Shown in pieces: positions 35,271-44,668 of a stretch of DNA of 64,000 nucleotides. Under the pieces are notes generated by a model. That model was not told where the DNA came from, did no database searches, and saw nothing but the letters and a program-made list of their open reading frames with translations. Both the position numbers and the translations under genes were made by a program. Position 1 is the first letter of the stretch. Every line of letters begins with the position of its first letter. This stretch comes from Acidobacteriota bacterium (GTDB lineage Bacteria > Acidobacteriota > Aminicenantia > Aminicenantales > Saccharicenantaceae): positions 1 through 64,000 of the forward strand of contig JAWSUF010000014.1 of NCBI GenBank assembly GCA_033549365.1, written 5' to 3'.

Positions 35271-38200
35271 TCAGCGTCGGGGAGAGGTCACGGTCCGGCC
35301 GGTTTTAATAACGGTGAGTTCGAGTGTCGGGTCTTCAACTGGCCACTCAAGACGAAGCTGAACTTTGGCGTGGCCACCGGGTTGCGCATCGAACTTCCAG
35401 AAATAGAAGTGTGTCTTCGCGCCGTCAACCGTGAGACCGAATGTGGTCATGGCGTTATTCATGTTTATTTCGCCGTTGACGTCTTCAAGTTCGAACTCGA
35501 AAACAACCTTGCTGACCATCCGGAGTGATCCTGCAACGATCCCGGCCTCAACCGGAGCAATGAGAGCCGCAATTTCAGCGGGTCTGGCGGGCATGGGAAC
35601 GCCATCCTCTGTAAGGAACGGATGAATCAGGTTCACAAACATCTGTTCGCCGTTCGGGAATTCATCGCTGACCGGGCCGGGGTAATAAGGATGCCCGCCG
35701 TCAAAGTCAAATTTGATATCCTTGCGCCAGTCGGTTCTGGTCGGCTCTTTATAAGGCTCGATATCCCAGATGGACGGAGAGCTGTAGGAGACCCATTTGA
35801 CCAACGGGTTTTTCCAGCCGGTGTAAGGATTTTCTCTCGCGATTGCGGGTACGCCCAGGCCCCAGGCAAGCAAGTCGTTCTCATCGTCCCAATCCTTGGC
35901 GAATTCGTAGTCCGGGTCGGTCTGTCCGAGATCTCTGAGGAGCTCCCAGTCTTCCAGAAGAACTCTGTAAGCCGGGTCACCCATATTCGTTTTGCTTCCG
36001 TACCAGAGGTTAAGGTCGCCGTTGTCATACATTCTCTTAAACGCCTCAACACCGTACGGATCATAACGGTTCCATTCATACCTGTTGGAGATAGGCGTCC
36101 AGGTCGGGTCAATTTTGCCCTCGAACTGTTCACGCATGGTGCCGTGGAAGAACGTATTGCCCGTTGCAATATATTCGCCTCTTTTGCCGATGTACACCGC
36201 CACGCCGTCAACGCTGTGATATCTGAGGCCATTTTCGGGAGCTATGGCGGTCACGTAGGCCGCGGTCACGTCATTATAGATGTTTTGGGCGTAGATCGGT
36301 AAAGCGCTGTCAACGCCGTGTCCGCCTTCGTGAAATACGAGGGACTCGTTTCTGTATCGGCTTAAATTATAGTCTCTGAGGACGCCGACGTCCTCGGACT
36401 GGAACCGACGTCCGCCCCAGCCTTCGACACGAAGGCTTTCGCCGACGTCGTTGCCGCCCAAAGAGCTGGAGTCCGGCTGCCTTCCGTTATGATGCCCCAT
36501 GATAGAACCCGCGGCAATCTTCATACCGCCGCTCTGCCGTGTAAATCCGTCAGCGATTCTTTGGCCTGGATTGTCATAAGTGACCGGACCGTTGGTGAAG
36601 CTTTGCGCGCCCACCGTGACCGTTCCGTTGTTCCAAGAATAAGCTGTGGCTCTGTTTGAGTTGCCCTCGGTATGGATGAAGCTTGGGTTGTCACCGCTGC
36701 CCGTAGCGAACGCCTTGTCAAAGTCCGCTCCGCCTGAGCTGGTCGGATAGGTTTTGCGGCTGTTGTTGGTCAGGAGGGTCTCATATTGATGTCCCGCTGC
36801 CATGGCGACGTCTTTCGCAGTAGGCTGTTTGTCACCCGCGCGTGTATACATATAGTAAGGTTCTTCGGCCACCGCGGTGTCGAGGTAAATGTAAACGCCT
36901 GTAAGAGCGGATCTGTAAACATGACCGATCCACGGTTTGAATTCGGCATTCACTTTGCCCTTCGCAAGCTCGTTGCCGTCCCAGTCCAGAACATCGTCGC
37001 CCCCGCCGACATACGCCACCTCAACCTTGCCTGCAAGACCCGCTCCGTAATCTCTGATGGCGTCTTCAAGACCAACATAAGTCCCCATGTCAAGGGCGTT
37101 CTCGCCGACAGGCTGGTCGTTGGCAATCCAGCCGCCGTTATCAATCTTGCGCTCATCAATGTCCTTCTGCGTAAAGCCCTGGAACGCGAGACCATAAGGC
37201 CTGCCGTTGTCCAAATCCGTATAATTTCCGTGACTCCAACGTTTATTGGCATCCAGATATCTCTCTGCGGCGACTAAGCGGATGCCTTTCCAGAAATACC
37301 CTCTTTCCGTTACGACCGAGGTGAAAGGGACTTCCTTGCCGTCAAGATAGATCTTGAAGTTGGAGCTTGTCACCGCCGTTTCGCTGCCGCTGTTTTGCAT
37401 GACCGCGCTGATGGTGCTTATTTCGCGGTTAAAGTAAACATGAACCTCATTTTTGGATACGACTTCAGCTTTCTCAATCTTGAGAGGTTCATAAGCGACA
37501 CCCTTTGTGCCGTCGGACGTTTCGGGAAGGCCGAAATTATCCGGCTGATTTCTCCACCACCACGGAGTATTGACTTTAGATCCGTCAGTGGAGCCGCTGG
37601 AGGTTTGTCCCGCGCCTTTACCCGCCCAATAGCACCATTTTCCGTGGATACCGGATAACGCCCAATAAAGCGGATAGTCATAGTCATAGATTTCCATACG
37701 TGTGTTGATGGGGAATGACTCCGACTCGAATTGCTGAGTTTCGGGAATAAATTCCTGGAACGCCATCGCGCCGTAAACATAATAGTCTTTGACGCTTTTC
37801 ATCATTTTCGTTCCCGGCCACATCCCGGCTTTTTTAGCTTTGTCATAAGCTTCCTGAAGGTGAATGTCAAAGCGGTAATCGTCCGATTTGTTGAGCGCCG
37901 TCAATGGATATTTCCGGCTGCCCTGGACGACCGCAAGCTCATAGGCGATGTCGAAGAACGCTTCACCGAAATAGAAATGGTCTGATCTCGGACGGGCGGA
38001 TTCTTCGTTATTCCCGGCGGGGGTTCCGTCAGCCTTGATAGGTGCGTCATGGCGCATAATGTCGTCGGATGTTCCGACGATGTAAGGCTTGACATATTTG
38101 CCCGTTTCGGGGTTAAAGTTACCGGGAACTTCGGTGGCTTTAATCATTTTGCGGGTGAAAGTATCCGTGGTTTCGCCGTGTTTATAAAGTTCGCGGTATT

Positions 38201-38963
38201 CGGGCGCTTCATAAACTGACTGAGTCGGGCCTACGATTAAGGCGGTGTAACCCGCATAAATCATCGGCAGAGACATGTATTCGGCGCGGCCAAGGAGTTT
38301 GTTTGTTCCTTCGCCGACCATTCTCGCCACATATTCGTCCGTATACTTGGGCTGTTCGGCATCTGTGAAATCGTACTTATCTCCGCCGAAGTTCTCAAGT
38401 TCGTCGCCAAGAACAGACATTTCATTGCCGTTTCCGGCCTTGCGCGAAGCATGGGTCCAGAATCTGGACATATAACCCTGAGATCTTTCAAGATAGAAAG
38501 AGTGCCATGTCGGAACCTTTGTCGTCTCGCCGGCCTTGACGGCAATTTTTGACGCGGCAAGAGGTCCGACGGTGTCTTCCGTACGGTCATATTCGGCGTT
38601 TGCGTCGCTTTCGCGGCATCTGGCGCGGATTTGGCCGATGTCCAGTGCGTTTTTCAAGCGAACGTTAACAACAGGTTTATCGGCATAGTCTCCGAAAGCG
38701 AAATAGGAAAGATATTCCCATTCAACTTCTTTGCCGTCGATAAGAATGTCAAATGTTGCCTGCGCGTCGGCATCGTTTAAAACCGGGTTTGAGAACTCAA
38801 GCTCGAGTACGTCGCCGGTAATAAGGCGGACGTCGCCGAGGGTGCCATTGACAACTGTTCCCGCACTTGCGCCGAAAGCAGTCCCCACCATCAAGAGCAC
38901 AACCATGCTGAACATCAACGGAAGTCTTGCTGCGGTAAGCGGTAAGCGTTTGGGCTTTTTCAT
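35271..38963 (-). CDS. Very large exported protein with HEGGH motif
   Basis: 1,230 aa. ATG 38963 follows CTGGAGG at 8 bases. Signal peptide (LPLMFSMVVLLMVGTAFGASA). The first part has Ig-like blocks of the type VRLITGDVLELEFSNPVLND; similar blocks recur near residues 490-560 and at the C-terminus. His878-Glu879-x-x-His882 in FHEGGHGVD looks like a zinc-metallopeptidase site, with an acidic ligand expected downstream. Codon use and GC differ from neighbouring genes (more A/T-ending codons), and it sits between alr and a partial alr copy, which suggests acquisition. Family not recognised; protease role is inference. Confidence 0.75.
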   Translation of the reverse strand: MKKPKRLPLTAARLPLMFSMVVLLMVGTAFGASAGTVVNGTLGDVRLITGDVLELEFSNPVLNDADAQATFDILIDGKEVEWEYLSYFAFGDYADKPVVNVRLKNALDIGQIRARCRESDANAEYDRTEDTVGPLAASKIAVKAGETTKVPTWHSFYLERSQGYMSRFWTHASRKAGNGNEMSVLGDELENFGGDKYDFTDAEQPKYTDEYVARMVGEGTNKLLGRAEYMSLPMIYAGYTALIVGPTQSVYEAPEYRELYKHGETTDTFTRKMIKATEVPGNFNPETGKYVKPYIVGTSDDIMRHDAPIKADGTPAGNNEESARPRSDHFYFGEAFFDIAYELAVVQGSRKYPLTALNKSDDYRFDIHLQEAYDKAKKAGMWPGTKMMKSVKDYYVYGAMAFQEFIPETQQFESESFPINTRMEIYDYDYPLYWALSGIHGKWCYWAGKGAGQTSSGSTDGSKVNTPWWWRNQPDNFGLPETSDGTKGVAYEPLKIEKAEVVSKNEVHVYFNREISTISAVMQNSGSETAVTSSNFKIYLDGKEVPFTSVVTERGYFWKGIRLVAAERYLDANKRWSHGNYTDLDNGRPYGLAFQGFTQKDIDERKIDNGGWIANDQPVGENALDMGTYVGLEDAIRDYGAGLAGKVEVAYVGGGDDVLDWDGNELAKGKVNAEFKPWIGHVYRSALTGVYIYLDTAVAEEPYYMYTRAGDKQPTAKDVAMAAGHQYETLLTNNSRKTYPTSSGGADFDKAFATGSGDNPSFIHTEGNSNRATAYSWNNGTVTVGAQSFTNGPVTYDNPGQRIADGFTRQSGGMKIAAGSIMGHHNGRQPDSSSLGGNDVGESLRVEGWGGRRFQSEDVGVLRDYNLSRYRNESLVFHEGGHGVDSALPIYAQNIYNDVTAAYVTAIAPENGLRYHSVDGVAVYIGKRGEYIATGNTFFHGTMREQFEGKIDPTWTPISNRYEWNRYDPYGVEAFKRMYDNGDLNLWYGSKTNMGDPAYRVLLEDWELLRDLGQTDPDYEFAKDWDDENDLLAWGLGVPAIARENPYTGWKNPLVKWVSYSSPSIWDIEPYKEPTRTDWRKDIKFDFDGGHPYYPGPVSDEFPNGEQMFVNLIHPFLTEDGVPMPARPAEIAALIAPVEAGIVAGSLRMVSKVVFEFELEDVNGEINMNNAMTTFGLTVDGAKTHFYFWKFDAQPGGHAKVQLRLEWPVEDPTLELTVIKTGRTVTSPRR

Positions 38964-39057
38964 TCTTAAAACCTCCAGTACAATAATGTGCCTCTTCCGT
39001 CCTGGACCTGGGGCGCGTTCGAAATCGGCGTGCATTCTCATCCTGACCATATCAATG

Positions 39058-39086
39058 ACGATATTCCGGCCCGCGGGCGATGTCAA
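39058..39086 (-). promoter_or_regulatory. Promoter for the large exported protein
   Basis: On the minus strand TTGACA (39081-39086), 17-base spacer, TATCGT (39058-39063). Leader about 90 bases to ATG 38963. The rest of the 505-base gap up to 39469 holds the alr fragment and AT-rich sequence. Confidence 0.55.
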
Positions 39087-39114
39087 GTGCGGCGGCGGCC
39101 GCCGATAAACAGGC

Positions 39115-39345
39115 GGGGCCGGAAGCGTGTATCCGAGAACGAGAATGGGTTTTTCGATCCCGATTTCGCGGAGCGTCGCCGCCTCGACGATGGAATCGAC
39201 GCCCAGCCAGTCCGCCCCCAGCTGATCGACGGCCGGGACGAAATCGTAGAGCCCGTGGCCTTAGGCGTTGGACTTGGCGACGGCCATCAGCCGGCAGCCG
39301 TCCGGAATGAGCCCCACAGGGTCCGCAGGTTATGGGCGAGAGCGT
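39115..39345 (-). pseudogene. Partial, broken copy of alr
   Basis: About 230 bases over 85% identical to 34886-35112 of the intact alr, covering the PLP-lysine region. The Tyr of KSNAYGHG is a stop (TAA at 39261-39263), and bases are lost near the 5' edge. No start or remaining 3' part exists. Confidence 0.85.
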
Positions 39346-39468
39346 CTTATTCATAAATCGCGGTTTATCAATTTCCTTCAGTTTGAAAAAATTCTTATTT
39401 ATCATGCGGCTTGTGAAGAAAACGAAAATATGTCCTAATAAAAAAGCGAATTTTTTAAGGAGGGTCCT

Positions 39469-40317
39469 ATGAGCAGAAAAAAAGAAGGCGCCGTCGCCGC
39501 GGAAATGAACCTTTTCGGTGTGAGGATCCTGGAAAAGGCGTATGTGCGGCTGCAGGGAATCCTCAGTGAAAAAGTCTTTGATTTCGCCACGCTCTGGGCG
39601 GGGCGCATCGGCCATTGGTCACTGGTTGCGGCGGCCGGGTTGGGATTCCTCTTTTCCCTGATTTATACCATCCGCATCAACAAGTTCGATTCCTTTCTTA
39701 TCGGCATCGTGTGGGTTCTTCTTGTATTCGTCGTCCAGTTCACGGCCCAGCGCTTTCTCGGGGCCGGTCGAACCCTGATCCAGAACAATCCCAGTCGCCT
39801 GGCATCGAAGGCTTTTCTGGAATGCGTGGCATTTCTCGTGGCCATTCTGGGTGTTGTCGCACTGGTCGTTTCGATCGTTATCGCCGTGCGGACCGGAAGC
39901 CTGATGCCCTTTTTAAGCGGACTGGGCGCCTTTATTCTGCTGGAATTTCTCGCCATGGCCACCTTCCATCCCCGGACCATCACCATGGAAATCGTTAAGG
40001 AATCGTCGGCCGGCCAGGAAGCCCTGGGAATCATCACCTATTTTCTGAAGGCGCTGATTTGTCTGGTTCCCGTTGTGTTCGGAGTGGGGATCCTGATCTT
40101 CACGGCGTTTATGCTGATCGACGGAATCGGATTGTTCGGCAATGACCTAAAGGCCATGATGTCCTGGGCGAAAATCCAGCAGCATGCTCCCCTGGTGCTC
40201 GTCTTCGCCCTTCTGCCTTTTGCCGGTTACATTTTCTTTGCCTTGAGTCACCTGATCGTGGATCTTTTCCGTGCCGTCCTGGCCATCCCGGAGAAGCTTG
40301 ACAAGATGGCGAAATAA
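39469..40317 (+). CDS. Membrane protein of unknown function
   Basis: 282 aa. TAAGGAGG precedes ATG 39469. About six hydrophobic segments (for example LVAAAGLGFLFSLIYTI, AFLVAILGVVALVVSIVIA, ALICLVPVVFGVGILIF) place it in the inner membrane. No family motif was recognised. It is convergent with the ABC exporter at 40344. Confidence 0.75.
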   Translation: MSRKKEGAVAAEMNLFGVRILEKAYVRLQGILSEKVFDFATLWAGRIGHWSLVAAAGLGFLFSLIYTIRINKFDSFLIGIVWVLLVFVVQFTAQRFLGAGRTLIQNNPSRLASKAFLECVAFLVAILGVVALVVSIVIAVRTGSLMPFLSGLGAFILLEFLAMATFHPRTITMEIVKESSAGQEALGIITYFLKALICLVPVVFGVGILIFTAFMLIDGIGLFGNDLKAMMSWAKIQQHAPLVLVFALLPFAGYIFFALSHLIVDLFRAVLAIPEKLDKMAK

Positions 40318-40343
40318 GGATCTCGGATTCCGGGGCCGGCGGG

Positions 40344-42215
40344 TCAAGTCTCGATAGAGGGAACCGGTTCGAATGACTTGGTCTGGCTCGCCCAGGCTTC
40401 GGCGTATCGCCCGCCGGATGCAAGAAGCGCTTCGGGAGTTCCTGACTCCACGATCCGGCCGCCGGTCATGACGTAAACCCGGTCGGCCCGCTGGGCCGTC
40501 GTCAGGCGGTGAGTGATGATAAGCGCCGTCCGTCCGCCGAGCGCCCGTCGCAGCCGGGTGTACCAGTCGGACTCGGCCCAGGCGTCGAGGGCGCTTGTCG
40601 GTTCGTCGAGCAGGAAGATTTCGGCCGGCCGGGCCAGGGCCCGGGCCAGAGCCAGTTTCTGCCATTCCCCGATGCTCAAGTCGACCCCGCCCTCGAACAT
40701 CCGGCCGAGCTGGGTCTCGTAATCACGGGGCAGTCGCTCCACGAACTCGGACGCCCCCGAGGCCCGGGCGGCCTCGCGCACATCTTCCGATCCGGCCTCC
40801 AGCCTGCCGAGCCGGATGTTGGTCCCGACCGTTTCCTGATAATGCATCGGGTTTTGCAGCAGAACGGCCGTCCGTTTCCGGATTTCATCCGGGGGGATAT
40901 CGCGAATGTCCCGTCCGTTCCAGAAAATCCGCCCCTCGCTCGGTTCATGAAGCCGGGTCAGGAGCTTGATGAGCGTGCTCTTGCCCGCGCCGTTCTCGCC
41001 GACGACGGCGGTGATTTTTCCGGCCGCGATGTCGAGGGACAGGTCGTTGACGGCCGGCGTCTTCGAGCCGGGATAGGTGAAGGCGATCCCTTCCAGCCGC
41101 AGTTCGACCGGCCGCAAATTACGAGAGGTTGCCCCATTCCTTTCATTCTCAGGATCCCGCTTCAGATCTTTTCCGTTTCCGTCGGCGGGGACAAGTTCGA
41201 GAAATTCGAAGAAATCTCCCAAGTAGAGCAGGTTCGTGTACATCTGCCCCGAGTTCTGCAGAAGGGATCGGATGAGGGATTGACCCTGGTTGAAAGCCTG
41301 GGCGAAGAGAGCGATGTCGCCGAGACTGAGCGCTCCCCGCATGGCTCCGCGGCCCATCCAGGCCAGAGCCGCTCCACCCGCAGCCATTCCCATTGCCCCG
41401 GCGGTGAACTGGCCGGCCGCCTGACGCCTGGCGAGCGACAAACGCTCCTTCCTGAGCTTGATGCGATGCTGTTCATAGAGCCGTTTCCAATACTCTCCCA
41501 GCCCGAACTGGCGGAGCTCGGCGGCATTGTCCCGGGCGGTGATCAGCCAGTCGTAATACCAGACCCGCCTCTGCTCCGGTGTCGACTCCCGCGACCACCG
41601 GTACAGGCGTCGGCTGTTCCGGATAACGATGAACAGTGTCGGCGCCGTGCCGATGAGGAGCGCCAGAGGCACCCAGGGACCGTAGCGAAGAAGAACGGCC
41701 GTCATGGCCACAAGCGTCAGGCTGCTTTGGAGCATGCTGCCCATGGCCGTCACCTGGGCCAACGGCAGATCGGCGCCTCCGGCCCGGGCCCGGTGAAGCC
41801 GGTCATAGAAATCCGGATCTTCGTAGTGCCGGTAATCGAGGGCGATGGATTGGGCGTGAAGCCGCCGGGTCAGGACATCGCGGACGATTTCACCCTGAAT
41901 AGTGGTCACCCAACCGGTCACACCCTGAAGCCCCATGCTCAGAAGCTGCAAGCCGCCCATGGCCGCCGCGACAAGGACCGGGCCGCGGATGTTGTCCCAG
42001 CCGAGGCCGCCGCCGATCGCTTCCGCCAGACCGTCGACCAGAAGCCGGGTCAGTGTGACGATGCCGACGGGAATGACGCTCTGCACGGCCAGGAGAATCA
42101 GCCAGAGCAGGTTCCAGCCCGGAGCCGCGTTCCAGACGAGGGCGAAGGTGCGGGGCATGAGAGGCAGGCGTTTGGCGGCCTGCCGGACGCGGGTTACCAC
42201 GCCGGGCATGTTCAT
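40344..42215 (-). CDS. ABC exporter, fused membrane and ATPase domains
   Basis: 623 aa half-transporter. N-terminal six-helix domain, then ATPase with Walker A GENGAGKST (Lys412), signature LSIGEWQK and Walker B IFLLDEPTSALD. The signature LSIGE replaces the usual LSGGQ, a known variant. Homodimers of this type export lipids, peptides or drugs; the substrate is unknown. Divergent from the GNAT/aminotransferase operon, so export of that operon's product is conceivable but unproven. Confidence 0.92.
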   Translation of the reverse strand: MNMPGVVTRVRQAAKRLPLMPRTFALVWNAAPGWNLLWLILLAVQSVIPVGIVTLTRLLVDGLAEAIGGGLGWDNIRGPVLVAAAMGGLQLLSMGLQGVTGWVTTIQGEIVRDVLTRRLHAQSIALDYRHYEDPDFYDRLHRARAGGADLPLAQVTAMGSMLQSSLTLVAMTAVLLRYGPWVPLALLIGTAPTLFIVIRNSRRLYRWSRESTPEQRRVWYYDWLITARDNAAELRQFGLGEYWKRLYEQHRIKLRKERLSLARRQAAGQFTAGAMGMAAGGAALAWMGRGAMRGALSLGDIALFAQAFNQGQSLIRSLLQNSGQMYTNLLYLGDFFEFLELVPADGNGKDLKRDPENERNGATSRNLRPVELRLEGIAFTYPGSKTPAVNDLSLDIAAGKITAVVGENGAGKSTLIKLLTRLHEPSEGRIFWNGRDIRDIPPDEIRKRTAVLLQNPMHYQETVGTNIRLGRLEAGSEDVREAARASGASEFVERLPRDYETQLGRMFEGGVDLSIGEWQKLALARALARPAEIFLLDEPTSALDAWAESDWYTRLRRALGGRTALIITHRLTTAQRADRVYVMTGGRIVESGTPEALLASGGRYAEAWASQTKSFEPVPSIET

Positions 42216-42293
42216 GCGCCCGATTATATCACTTTCAGGGCTTGCACGCTCCCTTGTAGAATGAGATACTTATCGCATTCTCAGGATCGAAGA

Positions 42294-43520
42294 ATGAGGG
42301 AATTGCCGGACGAGAAGAGCGACGGAATGCGGCTGATCTCCGTCGAAAAAGGAAGACCTTTGCACGACTGGCATCGCCTGCCGCGACGGATCTACAAAGG
42401 CGACGCCAACTGGATCCCCCATCTCAAGCAGGATGTCGAGAAGGTTTTCAACCCCGGGAAAAACAAGCTTCTGGAGGCCGGCGCGGCCCGGCGCTGGGTT
42501 CTTTACGATACCGGCGGCAGCGCCGCGGGGCGGATCGCCGCCTTCATCAATCCGGCAACCGCCCGGGCCGGGAAGTTTCCCGCCGGCGGCATGGGCTTTT
42601 TCGAATGCATCGACGACGCCGCGGCCTCGCGACTTCTGCTCGACACCGCCCGCGACTGGCTTGAGGATCAGGGCATGGAGGCCATGGAAGGACCGGTCAA
42701 CCTGGGCTCGCGCAATATGTTCTGGGGGCTTCTCATCGAAAACTTCACCGACCCGCCCGTCTATGGGGCGAATTACAATCCGCCCTATTACCGCCGGCTT
42801 CTCGAGGATTACGGCTTCCGCATCTACTACAAACAGCTTTTCTTCAAGCGATCGCTGAGCGTGCCGGCCCAGCCCGTCTTCTACGCCAAGCTCGACCGGC
42901 TGGCCGCCGAACCCGGCTTCGAGGTCCGCGACGGGCGGGGATTGTCCATTGAAAGGATCGCCGAGGATTTCCGTGCGGTCTACAATGACGCCTGGACGGA
43001 TCATGAGGAGTACCGCCCGATGAGCGCCGAAGCCGCCCTCAAGATCACCCGGGCCATGGCTCCGGTCATGGACCGCAGGATCATGCTTTTCGCCTATCAC
43101 AAGGATCGGCCCGTCGGGTTTTTCATCAACCTTCCCGAGCTCAATGGGATTTTCAAACATCTTGACGGCAATCTCAATCTTCTCGGCAAGCTCAAGTTCC
43201 TGTGGCACAAACGGCGCCGGGCCGTAAGGACCATGACCGGAATCACCTTCGGCGTGGTCCGCGAGTTCCAGGGAAAGGGCGTCGAGGCGGCCATGGTCGT
43301 CCACACGGAAAAGCGCATCGCCGCCCCCGGTCTTTACCGCGATCTCGTTCTGACCTGGATCGGCGACTTCAACCCCCGTATGCTCCACGTCTGCGAAAAC
43401 CTGGGGGCCATGAATTATCGGACGTCGGCGACATACCGGTATCTCTTCGACCGGAATCGTCCCTTCGAACGCCACCCGATCATGGGCGGGCGGGCCAAGA
43501 CGCCGCCGATGTCACCTTAA
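42294..43520 (+). CDS. GNAT-like acyltransferase family protein
   Basis: 408 aa. Two-part protein: an N-terminal region (WIPHLKQDVEKVFNP, GPVNLGSRNMFWGLLIENF) and a C-terminal GNAT-like fold (ITFGVVREFQGKGVEAAMVVHTEKR) whose EFQGKGV loop resembles an acyl-CoA binding turn. Start ATG 42294 has AGGA upstream; ATG 42327 is an alternative. First gene of a three-gene operon with an aminotransferase (17 bases later) and an ornithine cyclodeaminase family protein. Confidence 0.8.
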   Translation: MRELPDEKSDGMRLISVEKGRPLHDWHRLPRRIYKGDANWIPHLKQDVEKVFNPGKNKLLEAGAARRWVLYDTGGSAAGRIAAFINPATARAGKFPAGGMGFFECIDDAAASRLLLDTARDWLEDQGMEAMEGPVNLGSRNMFWGLLIENFTDPPVYGANYNPPYYRRLLEDYGFRIYYKQLFFKRSLSVPAQPVFYAKLDRLAAEPGFEVRDGRGLSIERIAEDFRAVYNDAWTDHEEYRPMSAEAALKITRAMAPVMDRRIMLFAYHKDRPVGFFINLPELNGIFKHLDGNLNLLGKLKFLWHKRRRAVRTMTGITFGVVREFQGKGVEAAMVVHTEKRIAAPGLYRDLVLTWIGDFNPRMLHVCENLGAMNYRTSATYRYLFDRNRPFERHPIMGGRAKTPPMSP

Positions 43521-43537
43521 TGAAGGAGGTACGAACC

Positions 43538-44668
43538 ATGTCCAAATTTCAACCTTTCGTGATGGAACGGATGATGTCGAAGTTCGAGAAGGCGGTTGAC
43601 TACAACCTGTCGGAGAGCGGGGTTCACCCGTTGACCCTGAAAGAGCTGATTCAGGACGACCCGGACGAGCTGAACGGCTTGCTTTCGCTCGAAATGGACT
43701 ACGCCCATGCCAACGGCATTCCGGAGCTCCGCCGGAATATCGCCGCCCTCTATCCCGGGGCGGGCCCGGAAAACGTTCTTGTGACCGTCGGGGCCATCGA
43801 GGCCAACTACGACATCCTCTGGGGCCTGCTTTCGGCCGGGGACGAGATCGCGGTCATGCTGCCCAACTACATGCAGATCTGGGGGCTGGCCAAGAATCTG
43901 AATCTCCATCTGAAGACCTTCTCCCTGGACGAGAAAACCGGCTGGGCCCTCGATCTCGACGGATTGAAGACCGCGGTGACCGCCAAGACCAAATTGATTG
44001 CGGTCTGCAACCCGAACAATCCGACGGGCAATATCCTGACGAGCGAAGAGATGGAGGCTGTCGTCGAAGCGGCCCGCCGGGCGGAGGCCTGGATCCTGGC
44101 CGATGAAGTGTATGCCGGAGCCGAGCGCCTGACGGATGATCAAACGCCTTCTTTTTACGGAAAATACGACAAGGTCCTGGCTGTCGGCAGCTTGAGCAAG
44201 TCCTACGGCCTTCCCGGCCTTCGGATCGGCTGGGCCGTCGGCCCGGTCGAGGTCATCGACGAACTCTGGGCGAGGCACGAATACCTGACCCTGAGCGCCA
44301 CGATGCTTTCCAACCACCTGGCCGCCTATGCCCTGTCCCCTCGCGTCCGGCCCCGCCTCATCCAGCGTGCCCGCAACTTCATCCGCCGGGGCTACCCCGT
44401 TCTGCAGGAATGGATGAACACGCACGGCGAAATCCTGAGCGCCGCGCCGCCCCGGGCCGCGGCGATCGCCTTCGTGAAGTACCGCCTGGACATTTCCTCC
44501 ACGGAGTTCACCGAGCGGCTGCGGGAGGAGAAAAGAGTGCTCATCGTGCCGGGCGAACACTTCGGCCTGGATCGCTTTGTCCGCATCAGCTACGGTCTGC
44601 CTCATGATTACCTGACGCCCGCTCTCGGCCGGATCAGCGACCTGATCCTGGAAATCAAAAAAGGATGA
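43538..44668 (+). CDS. PLP-dependent class I/II aminotransferase
   Basis: 376 aa fold-type I enzyme. AAGGAGG (43523-43529) precedes ATG 43538. CNPNNPTGN, DEVYAG and PLP Lys221 in SLSKSYGLPGLRIGW are all intact. MLPNYMQIWG in place of the usual aromatic motif recalls aminotransferases that act on arginine-like or modified amino acids; the substrate cannot be fixed. Overlaps the next gene by ATGA. Confidence 0.93.
   Translation: MSKFQPFVMERMMSKFEKAVDYNLSESGVHPLTLKELIQDDPDELNGLLSLEMDYAHANGIPELRRNIAALYPGAGPENVLVTVGAIEANYDILWGLLSAGDEIAVMLPNYMQIWGLAKNLNLHLKTFSLDEKTGWALDLDGLKTAVTAKTKLIAVCNPNNPTGNILTSEEMEAVVEAARRAEAWILADEVYAGAERLTDDQTPSFYGKYDKVLAVGSLSKSYGLPGLRIGWAVGPVEVIDELWARHEYLTLSATMLSNHLAAYALSPRVRPRLIQRARNFIRRGYPVLQEWMNTHGEILSAAPPRAAAIAFVKYRLDISSTEFTERLREEKRVLIVPGEHFGLDRFVRISYGLPHDYLTPALGRISDLILEIKKG

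Noticed and set aside
40509-42293. Long plus-strand extension in front of the GNAT gene and over the ABC exporter
   Set aside because: It is the complement of a clear ABC exporter; the real GNAT start is near 42294.
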